This document shows positions 24,221 through 31,630 of a stretch of DNA of 38,992 nt, one piece after another. The notes beneath the pieces were generated by a model. It made no database searches, was not told the origin of the DNA, and saw only the letters and a program-made list of their open reading frames with translations. Source of the stretch: Streptomyces muensis (lineage in GTDB: Bacteria > Actinomycetota > Actinomycetes > Streptomycetales > Streptomycetaceae); the NCBI RefSeq assembly GCF_021474425.1, contig NZ_JAKEIP010000056.1, forward strand, positions 1 to 38,992. Reading direction: 5' to 3'. The position numbers and the translations under genes were made by a program. Within the stretch, counting starts at the first letter, position 1. Each line of letters starts with the position of its first letter.

Positions 24221-25018
24221 ATGGCATTCCTGAGAAAGGCGGCCGCCGCGCTGTCGGCCACGGCCGCCCTCCTGCTCGCGATACCCCCCACTGCCTCCGC
24301 ATCCCCTGTCCCGCATCCTCCGTCCCCCGTCCCGCGTCCGACGCTCGCCCACGAGAACTTCGACCGCCTCCCCCTGGGTCCGGTGACGGAGGGGCGCGGC
24401 TGGACCAGCGACGTCTCCGACGGCTCCCTGACCGTCGCCCCGAGCAGCACGGGCCGCCCCGGCCGCGAACTGCGCATCCACACCGAGGGCAACGGCCGGG
24501 CCTTCCTGGTCCTCCCCGACCTGACCTCGCCCGGCAACAGCTACTGGGCCCGGCTGCGGCTGCGCGTGGACGCCTTCCCCACCGCCCCGGACTGGGCGCA
24601 CTGGACCATCGCCGAGGCGTCCGGCTCGGACTCCCCCACTCTGGTGCGCCCCTTGGGCGGCCAGTACGCCCCGACCGACCACGGCAACTTCTGGGGCGTC
24701 GGCTCCGACCTGGGCCCCACGGGCGACTGGACGTCCTGGAAGACCTCCGCCCCGGCCGCCGCCGCCCGCTGGAGTTGCGTGGAGTTCCACCTGGATGCCA
24801 CCGACAACCGCGTCACGGTCTACTTCGACGGCGTCGAACAGCCCGACCTGACCGTCTCCACCCACCAGCACGGCGGCACGTCGGACCCCTTCACCTTCCC
24901 GACCTTCGACAGGCTGAAGCTGGGCTGGCAGCTGTACCAGGCCGACCCGGCGCCGTCGTCGTACGACATCCGGATGGACGACATCGCGGTGAGCACGCGA
25001 CGGGTGTCCTGCTCATAG
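24221..25018 (+). CDS. Secreted jelly-roll-like protein (Cip1/polysaccharide lyase-like)
   Basis: Exported protein of 265 residues with a standard signal peptide (RKAAAALSATAALLLAIPPTASA, cleavage near 28). The mature part looks like a single beta-sandwich with many aromatic/Gly strands: LPLGPVTEGRGW, LRIHTEGNGRAFLVL, NSYWARLRLRV, CVEFHLDATDNRVTVYFDG, and a closing SYDIRMDDIAVS. The overall pattern resembles Cip1-like or LamG-type carbohydrate-associated sandwiches, but this is by impression. Two Cys (in WSCVEF and at the end, VSCS) may form a disulfide. The stop overlaps tail to tail by six bases with the DUF4132 gene on the other strand, leaving no room for a terminator. Confidence 0.8.
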   Translation: MAFLRKAAAALSATAALLLAIPPTASASPVPHPPSPVPRPTLAHENFDRLPLGPVTEGRGWTSDVSDGSLTVAPSSTGRPGRELRIHTEGNGRAFLVLPDLTSPGNSYWARLRLRVDAFPTAPDWAHWTIAEASGSDSPTLVRPLGGQYAPTDHGNFWGVGSDLGPTGDWTSWKTSAPAAAARWSCVEFHLDATDNRVTVYFDGVEQPDLTVSTHQHGGTSDPFTFPTFDRLKLGWQLYQADPAPSSYDIRMDDIAVSTRRVSCS

Positions 25019-27502
25019 TTGGCTCAGGATCGTCGGATCCGTGATCTTCGTGTCGTCGGCCAGCATCATCGCCTTGCTGAGGATCACCGCCAGCATCCGG
25101 TCGCCCTCGTAGGGCAGGTAACCTGCCTGCGGGGCGGCCGGGTTGGACTTGGGGACGATGCACAGATACCGGTCGTCCGGGGTCATGAGGATGTTGCCCG
25201 AGCCGAGGTGGATCTTGTACGTGTGCCGCTCGCCCTTCACCTGGAGGAAACGGCCCTCGATCGTGCAGCGGTCGGCGATGGCGAGCCTCGGTATCAGGCG
25301 TTCGAGCAGAACCCGGCGGGTCTGAGCGCTCGCGCCCAGTTCACCGAAGCCGTACGACGTCCAGTACTCCCGGAAGCGTCCGTCGGGGCCCCCGTCCTGC
25401 CACGTCGGGTCGTTGCCGACGCTCGCCACGCCGACGAACAGGTCCACGTCGCGCAGGACTTCCGACAGGACCAGGGGCGGGATGTCCGTCAGCGGCACCG
25501 GTTCGACCGGGTCGGCGCCGTCGCGCAGCCACATGCGGTACTCACCGCCGCAGCAGTGCGCCGAGTTGTGCGGGGCGTCGATCGGGTAGAAGCGGACCTG
25601 GTCGGTGCGCAGGCGCAGGAAGCTGCCGGAGTCGGTGATCTCGTCGTAGTCCTCGCCGCCGTCGCCCCCGATCCAGTACTCGGCGCGCAGCCCCCACTGG
25701 GGCAGTTCCCGTACGGCGGGCGGCGCCTCGTCGTCGACGGCCAGGCGCAGCTTGTTGTGCCAGCCCCGGATCGCGGCCAGGGAGTGGAACTGGTACTGGC
25801 GCAGGACATGCGCCGCGAAGCGGTTCGAGTACGTCCCCGTCGTGCGCTCGGCGTCCGTCAGCAGGTACACCTCGCGGTGGGCCTGCTTGAAGGGCTGGGT
25901 GACGCCGTGCCGCTCCAGCCAGTCGCGCCAGGCGACGATCTCGGCGGGGTCGTGGCCGACCGGGTGCCAGAGCTCGACCCGGGTTCCTTCGGTCACCGGT
26001 GTGTCGGCCAGTGTCCGCAGCGCGCCGTCGGCGTACCCGGCGGTCGTGCCGTCGACCGTCCAGAGCAGCCGGCGGGCCAGGGTGCCGACCAGTGGGTGGT
26101 CGAGGTAGCGCTCGCGCCAGGCGGCGTACGGCCAGCCGCGGCGGGCCAGGAACTGGCGGTCCAGGCGCTCGCTCTGGGCCGGGAGCATCCTGTCGATGTC
26201 CTTGACCGCCGCCTTCAGCTCCTTGAGCTCGTCGGCGTGGTCGCGCCGTACGGCGGCGGGTACGCTCTTCACCGTCCTGCCGTTCGCGTTGCGCCAGCTC
26301 AGTACGGCCTTGGGGCCGCGCACTTCGAGCAGGGCCGTGGCCTCGCCGAGCCGGTGCTCGGCTCGGCCCACCTCCGTCAGGCCGTAGGCCGGTACGGCCA
26401 GTTCCTCGATCTCCTCGCGGCTGAGGCCCATCGTCTTCGCGCGGGCGTCCAGCGCGGTGTCGAGGAGCTTGAGGGTGCCCTTGAAGGTCACGCGGGTGGC
26501 GAGGCGGGCCAGTTCGGCGAGGGCCGCCTCGCTGTCGATGCGGGCCAGGGCGTTGACCGCGGCGTTGGCGACCTTGGGGTTCACCGGTCCGAGGCCCGGA
26601 ACCTTGCGCAGGGTCGCCTCGGCGAGGGCGCCGAGGGCGCGGGCGGTCTCGGGGTGTGCGGGCAGGAGGGAGAGCAGCCAGGCGAGGCCGCGCAGCGCGT
26701 CGGCGTTGTACGGGTCGAAGGTGGCGTTGGGATCGGGCCCGTAGCGCGGTGGCAGCAGGGGACGCGTGCGTGGCCTGCCCACCAGCCGGAGCCAGGACAG
26801 CAGCCGCTCCCGCACCTCGTCGGCGTCGAGTGCCGCGATCAGGGTCCGGCCGGTCCTGTCCCATTTCGCGGAGGGACGGGCGGCGGTCGCGGTGGCCGCG
26901 TGGGCGAGGAGCCGCCGCCAGTCGTCGCCGAGCTCGGCCACCTCGGCGAGCGCCTCGTCGGACCATGCCTCGCCCGGGTTCACCGCGGGCTCGTCGAACC
27001 GGGCGACCAGTGCCGCCAGTGCCTTCTTGCCGTTCCACAGCGTCAGGTACGAGCGGCGGACGACGGCGACGAACTCGCCGGGCAGCTCACGCCCGTCGGC
27101 CTGCTCCAGTTCGGCGAGCCGGATCAGGTGACCTGGGTCGTAGTGCACGTCCTGCTCGGCTGCCAGGTCGATCAGCGCGGCCCTGGTGTCGAGCGGCTGC
27201 CCTTCGACGGCGGTCCCCATCGTCCTCAGGCAGGTCAGCACGCTCACGATGTGGCGGCGCGGGTGGCTGCCCGGCTCCAGCTCGTGGTAGCGGGCGGCCA
27301 GCCGGTGCACGAGCTCCTTCTGGAACCCGTCGGTCGCGGCGAGGACCGCGTGGAAGATGTTCTGGCGGTCGCCGCTCCAGTGGCCGTCGGTCATCTCGGC
27401 GACCCTGAGCAGTCCCGGGACGATCCGTCCGATGTCCTCGGCGGTGACGAGGCCGACGACCTCACGGACCAGCTCGGCCAGCTCGGACTTCGAAGAGGTC
27501 AT
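25013..27502 (-). CDS. DUF4132 (MolR/YehI-like) domain protein
   Basis: Large cytoplasmic protein of 829 residues. The N-terminal two thirds are helical, HEAT-like (for example ARALGALAEATLRKVPGLG, VANAAVNALARIDSEAALAELARLATR). The DUF4132 region covers roughly 430-600 (FLARRGWPYAAWRERYLDHPL, LWHPVGHDPAEIVAWRDWLE, PFKQAHREVYLLTDAERTTGTYSNRF). The C-terminal part has a strand-rich segment with CCGGEYRMWL and ends RYLCIVPK...SKAMMLADDTKITDPTI. E. coli MolR, YehF and YehI belong to this group, and their biochemistry is not settled. Unlike many relatives it has no WGR domain. The ATG overlaps the stop of the small upstream gene (TGATG), indicating a stoichiometric partner. No catalytic motif can be named with confidence. 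Confidence 0.87.
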   Translation of the reverse strand: MTSSKSELAELVREVVGLVTAEDIGRIVPGLLRVAEMTDGHWSGDRQNIFHAVLAATDGFQKELVHRLAARYHELEPGSHPRRHIVSVLTCLRTMGTAVEGQPLDTRAALIDLAAEQDVHYDPGHLIRLAELEQADGRELPGEFVAVVRRSYLTLWNGKKALAALVARFDEPAVNPGEAWSDEALAEVAELGDDWRRLLAHAATATAARPSAKWDRTGRTLIAALDADEVRERLLSWLRLVGRPRTRPLLPPRYGPDPNATFDPYNADALRGLAWLLSLLPAHPETARALGALAEATLRKVPGLGPVNPKVANAAVNALARIDSEAALAELARLATRVTFKGTLKLLDTALDARAKTMGLSREEIEELAVPAYGLTEVGRAEHRLGEATALLEVRGPKAVLSWRNANGRTVKSVPAAVRRDHADELKELKAAVKDIDRMLPAQSERLDRQFLARRGWPYAAWRERYLDHPLVGTLARRLLWTVDGTTAGYADGALRTLADTPVTEGTRVELWHPVGHDPAEIVAWRDWLERHGVTQPFKQAHREVYLLTDAERTTGTYSNRFAAHVLRQYQFHSLAAIRGWHNKLRLAVDDEAPPAVRELPQWGLRAEYWIGGDGGEDYDEITDSGSFLRLRTDQVRFYPIDAPHNSAHCCGGEYRMWLRDGADPVEPVPLTDIPPLVLSEVLRDVDLFVGVASVGNDPTWQDGGPDGRFREYWTSYGFGELGASAQTRRVLLERLIPRLAIADRCTIEGRFLQVKGERHTYKIHLGSGNILMTPDDRYLCIVPKSNPAAPQAGYLPYEGDRMLAVILSKAMMLADDTKITDPTILSQL

Positions 27503-27894
27503 CAGCCACCCACCAGCGGGACGAGCTTGAGGAACGTGATCTCGGTGCCGAGCGCGAGCTCGATCTCGTCGTCGAGGCCGGTGACCTGGCGGTCGCCGAC
27601 GAGCACCAGGAAGCCGTTGCCCGCGAAGGCCTTCAGCGCGAGCTCGGTCTGGGCCTCGGGATCCATGCGGCGGGCCGTGCGCATCGCGTACCCGTTCAGC
27701 ACGCGTTCGGCGTCCTTCGGCTGCACGAGTCCCTGGAACACCTCCGGTGTACGCGCGTTGTACTCGGTGACCTCCTGGAACACCCGGCGCCGGATCAGCT
27801 CGCGCACGGTGAGCCGCTCCTCGGCGATCTCCAGCCCCCAGCCGTCACCGCGGCTCCCGCTTGTCGTCTCGTCGACGAACGTCACGATTCCCAT
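27502..27894 (-). CDS. Putative ubiquitin-like beta-grasp protein ending in Gly-Gly
   Basis: Protein of 130 residues from the ATG at 27894 (MGIVTFVDETT); a GTG at 27924 would add ten. Reading the chain: a first hairpin (GIVTFVDETT; GWGLEIAEER), a long helix (LTVRELIRRRVFQEVTEYN), an inserted helical region (VFQGLVQPKDAERVLNGYAM to ELALKAF), then strands FLVLVGDRQVTGL and ITFLKLVPLVGG. The last part closely follows the MoaD/ThiS/ubiquitin ending (hydrophobic strand, then LVGG at the free C-terminus). The inserted helices make it longer than MoaD. It is coupled by overlap to the DUF4132 gene. A TACTGT hexamer seven bases before the ATG suggests a leaderless transcript. The fold is inferred; no E1, E2 or JAB-protease gene is nearby. 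Confidence 0.7.
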   Translation of the reverse strand: MGIVTFVDETTSGSRGDGWGLEIAEERLTVRELIRRRVFQEVTEYNARTPEVFQGLVQPKDAERVLNGYAMRTARRMDPEAQTELALKAFAGNGFLVLVGDRQVTGLDDEIELALGTEITFLKLVPLVGG

Positions 27895-27962
27895 GACGAC
27901 GACAGTACGAGCCGCCACTGACAATCACCGGATCCGGCCGATCATCGCCTTACTCTGACGGC
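27895..27962. promoter_or_regulatory. Divergent promoter region, possibly two leaderless promoters
   Basis: This 68-base gap separates the GG-ending protein gene (minus) from the VOC gene (plus). TACTGT on the minus strand (27902-27907) ends seven bases before one ATG, and TACTCT on the plus strand (27951-27956) ends six bases before the other. Neither gene has a ribosome binding site, so both may start leaderless. A 10-bp palindrome CCGGATCCGG (27928-27937) lies midway. Confidence 0.4.
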
Positions 27963-28373
27963 ATGTCAGATGACGAGTCGTACGAACTGCTCGGGTTCGA
28001 CCATGTGCTGCTGCCGGTCGGCGACCTCGGCGAGGCCGTCCGTTTCTACGAGCGCGCCGGGTTCGCGGTCGGGTTCCGGCTCGACGAGGCCGGGATCGCG
28101 CTGCTGAAGGTCGGGGGCGAGACGCCCGGGGTCCTGCTGCGCGCCGAGGACGCGATGGGCCACCGGTCGCCCCCCTGGCCCTCACCGCGCCTGTGGCTGG
28201 AGGTACCGGACGCGCGGATGGCGGCGCGGGCGTTGCGCGACGCGGGCATCGAACCGCTCGACGAGCCCTTCTCCGGCGCCACCGGCTGGACCGTCGAGAT
28301 CGCCGATCCCTGGGGGAACGTCACCGGGTTCACGGACTACTCCAAACGGCCGGAGCTCGGACGCCGCCCCTGA
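27963..28373 (+). CDS. VOC (glyoxalase/bleomycin-resistance) family protein
   Basis: Small protein of 136 residues with the paired beta-alpha-beta-beta-beta modules of the vicinal oxygen chelate fold: FDHVLLPVGDLGEAVRFYERAGFAV opens it and TVEIADPWGNVTGFTDYSKRP closes it. Candidate metal ligands are His14 and a Glu in the closing VEIADPWGN strand. Members are glyoxalases, dioxygenases or antibiotic-binding proteins; this one cannot be assigned further. It is monocistronic, followed by a small hairpin at 28383-28406. Confidence 0.9.
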   Translation: MSDDESYELLGFDHVLLPVGDLGEAVRFYERAGFAVGFRLDEAGIALLKVGGETPGVLLRAEDAMGHRSPPWPSPRLWLEVPDARMAARALRDAGIEPLDEPFSGATGWTVEIADPWGNVTGFTDYSKRPELGRRP

Positions 28374-28382
28374 CGCCGGCGG

Positions 28383-28406
28383 GGACGTGACGGAGACCTC
28401 ACGTCC
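28383..28406. terminator. Hairpin after the VOC gene
   Basis: GGACGTGA pairs with TCACGTCC across an 8-base loop, nine bases past the VOC stop and just before the palindromes of the next operon. A terminator role is likely but not certain. Confidence 0.55.
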
Positions 28407-28412
28407 ATTGAG

Positions 28413-28426
28413 TTGAACATGTTCAA
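28413..28426. promoter_or_regulatory. Operator palindrome 1 (TTGAACATGTTCAA)
   Basis: Perfect 14-bp palindrome upstream of the membrane protein/DCC operon. A near-copy lies 46 bases downstream. The GAAC-NN-GTTC core is typical of TetR-family sites. The nearest TetR gene not otherwise assigned is at 30833-31582, but it has no such site of its own. Confidence 0.65.
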
Positions 28427-28458
28427 AGACAGGGCCTACAGTCACCCCTGTCAGCCTT

Positions 28459-28472
28459 TTGAACGTGTTCAA
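28459..28472. promoter_or_regulatory. Operator palindrome 2 (TTGAACGTGTTCAA)
   Basis: Differs from the first copy at one centre base and ends 13 bases before the ATG of the membrane protein gene, so a bound repressor would sit close to the ribosome binding site or transcription start. Confidence 0.65.
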
Positions 28473-28485
28473 GAAGGGGGAGGCC

Positions 28486-28893
28486 ATGGATCGCACGGTC
28501 ATCGCCTATGTCATCTACCTGGTCGTCAGCATCGCGCTCACCGTCTGGGTGGCCCGCACGCTCAGTCGCAACGGCCGGATCTTCCTCGCCGACGTGCTGC
28601 GCGGGAACGAGAAGCTCGCCGACGCCGTGAACCATCTGCTCGTGGTCGGCTTCTACCTCGTCAACCTCGGCTTCGTCGCGCTGTATCTGGGCGACGACGA
28701 CACCGTCCTCGACACACGCGGGATCTTCGAGACCCTGTCGACCAAGCTCGGCGTGGTGCTGCTCGTGCTCGGCGTGATGCACCTGGGCAACGTCTACGTG
28801 CTCAACAAGATCCGACGGCGCGGCGTGATGGAGCGCGAGCAGGTGCCGCCGGTCGCACCGCAGGGCTGGGTCGCTCCCTCGGCCGGGGCGTGA
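28486..28893 (+). CDS. Three-helix membrane protein
   Basis: Integral membrane protein of 135 residues with helices at about 5-24, 50-68 and 87-106, and a cytoplasmic-looking C-terminus rich in Pro. I do not recognise a named family. The start is the ATG at 28486 with AGGGGGAGG just upstream; an ATG at 28459 overlaps the second palindrome and is less likely. It is the first gene of a pair with the DCC protein, four bases apart, under the twin palindromes, so the two are probably made together on an external signal. Confidence 0.85.
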   Translation: MDRTVIAYVIYLVVSIALTVWVARTLSRNGRIFLADVLRGNEKLADAVNHLLVVGFYLVNLGFVALYLGDDDTVLDTRGIFETLSTKLGVVLLVLGVMHLGNVYVLNKIRRRGVMEREQVPPVAPQGWVAPSAGA

Positions 28894-28897
28894 GCCG

Positions 28898-29479
28898 ATG
28901 TCCGGCACGACAGCGGGCGGGGCCGCCGGCATGACGGCCGGCGCGGCGACACACAAGGCGGCCGGCGCCGCGGTGCGGCGGCTCACCGTCCTCTACGACG
29001 CCCAGTGCTCCCTGTGCACCTTCCTGCGCGACTGGCTCCTGCGGCAGCCGCAGTTGGTGCCGCTGGAGCTGGTCCCGGCCGGGTCCGACGAGGCCCGCCG
29101 GCGCCACCCCGACCTCGACCACGCGGCCACCCTCGACGAGATCACCGTCGTCGGCGACGCGGGACAGGTCTACCGGGGCGGGGCCGCCTGGATCGTCACG
29201 CTGTGGGCGCTGCGCGAGCACCGGGGACTCGCGCATCGCCTCAGCACCCCGGCCGGGATGCGACTCGCCAAGGGGGCCGTGCTCGCCGCCGCCAAGTGGC
29301 GCGGGGCACAGTCGAGCGGGGCCTGGCCGGGCGGGGCGCAGTGGAGTCAGGCGCAGTCGAGCCGGGGGCAGTGGGGCGGGCGGGCCTATCGGCGCGGGGA
29401 CGGGTGGTCGTACGACCCGAGTCGGGGCTGGACGTACAACGCGCCGGGCTGCGAGAGCGGTTCCTGCGCCCCGCGGTGA
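28898..29479 (+). CDS. DCC family (DUF393) thiol-disulfide oxidoreductase-like protein
   Basis: Protein of 193 residues with the thioredoxin-like DUF393 core: VLYDAQCSLCTFLRDWL (Cys37 and Cys40 of the CxxC motif, with Asp before), then AATLDEITVVGDAGQVYRGGAAWIVTLWALREH. After the core (about 130) comes a Gly/Ser/Gln/Trp/Tyr-rich tail (WRGAQSSGAWPGGAQWSQ, YRRGDGWSYDPSRGWTY) ending in GCESGSCAPR, with two more Cys. This tail is not part of the usual family and may be disordered. It is coupled to the membrane protein upstream. Confidence 0.87.
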   Translation: MSGTTAGGAAGMTAGAATHKAAGAAVRRLTVLYDAQCSLCTFLRDWLLRQPQLVPLELVPAGSDEARRRHPDLDHAATLDEITVVGDAGQVYRGGAAWIVTLWALREHRGLAHRLSTPAGMRLAKGAVLAAAKWRGAQSSGAWPGGAQWSQAQSSRGQWGGRAYRRGDGWSYDPSRGWTYNAPGCESGSCAPR

Positions 29480-29590
29480 GGCCGGGAGGGGGGCCGGCGG
29501 TGAGGCCGGCTTTTAGGTCGGTGGCGAGTGAGGCCGGTGTCGAGCGGTCGTCCGGGCGGGGCGCGGGCGGCCGATTCGTCCTGAACGGCT

Positions 29591-29630
29591 CGTTTTGGAA
29601 CCAGGATTTGGCATGCGCCCTTCCAAAACG
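29591..29630. promoter_or_regulatory. Inverted repeat upstream of the protease gene
   Basis: CGTTTTGGAA and TTCCAAAACG form perfect 10-bp arms separated by 20 bases, two turns of helix. It lies 119-158 bases before the protease start, within the 269-base gap after the DCC gene. The TTCCAAAA half-site also occurs in the promoter of the dehydrogenase gene (10763-10770). A dimeric regulator bound on one face of the DNA would fit. Confidence 0.55.
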
Positions 29631-29748
29631 GTGCTCGGGTTGGCACGCTGCCTCCCGGTTCTCCACTCCGCACTCGCATCGACTGTCTGTCGTCAGCCGG
29701 GCGGCGCCCACCCGGTCGCCCGGTCCCCCCATCGCAGAAGGAGTACGC

Positions 29749-30795
29749 GTGAGAGGCATACCCGGCGTCACCCGCATACCCCGCCCCCTCCTCGGCACCC
29801 TGATCGGCGTCACGGCGCTCCTCACCGCGGGCGCACTCGCCACACCCGCGGGCGCCGCGCCGAAGCCCGACACCTCGACCGGCGTCAGCTCGGTCCCGGC
29901 CGACGCGCAGCGCCAGGCCCGCGAGTTCTGGACACCGCAACGGATGCGCGCGGCGACCCCGCTCGACCTGGTGAGCGTCGACGGTCACGCCGAAGGCGGT
30001 TCGGCACCCGCGAAGGGCATCGCGACCAAGGTCGCCCCCAGCGCCCCGGCGACCGGACTGGCCGGAGCCGTCGGCGCGGTCGGAAAGGCCGTCTCCGACG
30101 TCGGCCTGCTGGCCTTCCCGAACACCGGCGGTCAGTGGACCGGCGGCGGTTCGGTCGTCTCCACGGCCGGCCGCGTGTTCTTCACCTACCAGGGCCGTAC
30201 GGCGTCCTGTTCCGGCAACGCCGTCACCAGCTCCAACAAGAGCACCGTCATCACGGCGGGCCACTGCGTGAAGCTGGAGGGCGCCTGGCACACCGACTGG
30301 GTCTTCGTCCCCGGCTACCACGACGGACAGGCCCCCTACGGCCGCTGGACCGCGTCGAAGACCCTGTCCACACCGCAGTGGACGGCGAGCGAGGACATTA
30401 ACTACGACGTCGGCGCGGCGGTCGTCGCCCCGCTGGACGGCAAGCTGCTGACGGACGTCGTCGGCGGGCAGGGGCTGGCCTTCAACACCGGCTACAACAA
30501 GCGCATGTACTCGTTCGGCTTCCCGGCCGCCGCCCCCTACGACGGCGAGAAGTTCATCTACTGCTCCGGCACCACCGACCGCGACTTCCTGCTCTCCGAC
30601 GACCACGGCATGAACTGCAACATGACCGGTGGCTCCAGCGGCGGCCCCTGGTTCACGCAGTTCGACGAGGCCACCGGCAAGGGTCTGCTGTCCTCGGTGA
30701 ACAGCTTCAAGTACAACTTCCTGCCGAACCGGATGTACGGCCCGTACTTCGGCGCCGACGCCCAGAACCTGTACCAGACGGCACAGACCTCCTGA
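29749..30795 (+). CDS. Secreted trypsin-like serine protease (S1 fold)
   Basis: Exported protease of 348 residues. The signal peptide covers about 1-37 (LLGTLIGVTALLTAGALATPAGAA), followed by a propeptide-like stretch to about 125. The catalytic domain has His172 in VITAGHCVK, Asp220 (or Asp216) in SEDINYDVGAAVV, and Ser297 in TGGSSGGPW. Cys pairs in TASCSGN/AGHC and YCSG/MNCN fit the fold. The start is the GTG at 29749, with AAGGAG five bases upstream; the long open frame reaching back to 29005 is a shadow. A regulatory inverted repeat lies upstream. It is probably a nutrient-scavenging or processing enzyme; relatives resemble glutamyl endopeptidase-like actinobacterial proteins. Confidence 0.92.
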   Translation: MRGIPGVTRIPRPLLGTLIGVTALLTAGALATPAGAAPKPDTSTGVSSVPADAQRQAREFWTPQRMRAATPLDLVSVDGHAEGGSAPAKGIATKVAPSAPATGLAGAVGAVGKAVSDVGLLAFPNTGGQWTGGGSVVSTAGRVFFTYQGRTASCSGNAVTSSNKSTVITAGHCVKLEGAWHTDWVFVPGYHDGQAPYGRWTASKTLSTPQWTASEDINYDVGAAVVAPLDGKLLTDVVGGQGLAFNTGYNKRMYSFGFPAAAPYDGEKFIYCSGTTDRDFLLSDDHGMNCNMTGGSSGGPWFTQFDEATGKGLLSSVNSFKYNFLPNRMYGPYFGADAQNLYQTAQTS

Positions 30796-30832
30796 CCGTC
30801 GGCCGAATCACCACTCGTTAGGCTCTCGTTCC

Positions 30833-31582
30833 GTGCCCTCGAAGAACGACAGCCCTGAACAGGGCGACACGCCCAGCAAGTCCGAGCAGACCCGCGCGCT
30901 GATCCTGGAGACCGCCATGCGGCTCTTCCAGGAGCGCGGCTACGACAAGACGACGATGCGGGCCATCGCCCAGGAGGCCGGGGTCTCCGTAGGAAACGCG
31001 TATTACTACTTCGAGGGCAAGGAACACCTGATCCAGGGCTTCTACGACCGGATCGCCGCCGAGCACCAGGCGGCGATCCGGGACGTCCTGGCCCGCGAGA
31101 CCGACCTGGAGGCACGTCTCGCCGGTGTGCTGAAGGTATGGCTGGACATCGCGACGCCGTACCACGAGTTCGCCGTGCAGTTCTTCAAGAACGCCGCCGA
31201 TCCCGACAGCCCGCTCAGTCCCTTCTCGGCCGAGTCCGAGCACGCGCGCGTGGAGGCCATCGACGTCCACCGGCAGGTGCTGGCGGGCGCGACGAGGACG
31301 AAGGTGCCCGAGGAGCTGCGGGATGTGCTGCCGGAGTTGATGTGGCTCTCCCAGATGGGGCTCGTCCTGTACTGGATCTTCGACCGCACCGAGGGCCGCG
31401 AGCGCAGCTACCGGCTGGCCGAGCGGGGCGCCCGGCTGACCGCGCGAGGGGTGGCGCTGGCCCGGTTCCGGGTGCTGCGGCCGCTGGTGCGCGAGGTGCA
31501 CGAGCTGTTCACGGACTTCCTGCCCGGCATGACCAACGCGCTGCCGGACCCGGCGAAGGAGAGGGCGAGCAAGGACGAGTAA
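30833..31582 (+). CDS. TetR family regulator
   Basis: Repressor of 249 residues with the helix-turn-helix at about 20-65 (RALILETAMRLFQERGYDKT, EAGVSVGNAYYYFEGKEHLI). A helical ligand domain follows with FKNAADPDSPLSPFS and many Glu/Arg. The GTG start is eight bases past TAGGCT (30819-30824), which looks like a -10, so the transcript may be leaderless. Candidates for control are the palindromes at 28413 and 28459 or the converging MMPL exporter; neither is proven. The gene converges on the exporter with a hairpin between. Confidence 0.9.
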   Translation: MPSKNDSPEQGDTPSKSEQTRALILETAMRLFQERGYDKTTMRAIAQEAGVSVGNAYYYFEGKEHLIQGFYDRIAAEHQAAIRDVLARETDLEARLAGVLKVWLDIATPYHEFAVQFFKNAADPDSPLSPFSAESEHARVEAIDVHRQVLAGATRTKVPEELRDVLPELMWLSQMGLVLYWIFDRTEGRERSYRLAERGARLTARGVALARFRVLRPLVREVHELFTDFLPGMTNALPDPAKERASKDE

Positions 31583-31610
31583 GGGGCGCCCGCCTGAGAC
31601 GAGCGCCCCT
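31582..31610. terminator. Bidirectional hairpin terminator
   Basis: AGGGGCGC pairs with GCGCCCCT across a 13-base loop, starting at the last base of the TetR stop codon and 20 bases before the MMPL stop on the other strand. Confidence 0.7.
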
Positions 31611-31630
31611 GGAACGCCTCGCGCCGACCG

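Noticed and set aside
27928..27937. CCGGATCCGG as a specific regulator site
   Set aside because: A 10-bp GC-rich palindrome is common by chance in this composition; noted only as part of the divergent promoter region.
25019..27958. A 979-codon open frame on the plus strand
   Set aside because: It lies antisense to the DUF4132 gene and its partner. The translation is Val/Gly/Arg-rich low complexity, as expected from antisense of high-GC codon bias, and has no ribosome binding site.
29005..30795. A 596-residue protease beginning inside the DCC gene
   Set aside because: The first 248 codons are shadow. A signal peptide with a good ribosome binding site begins at 29749.
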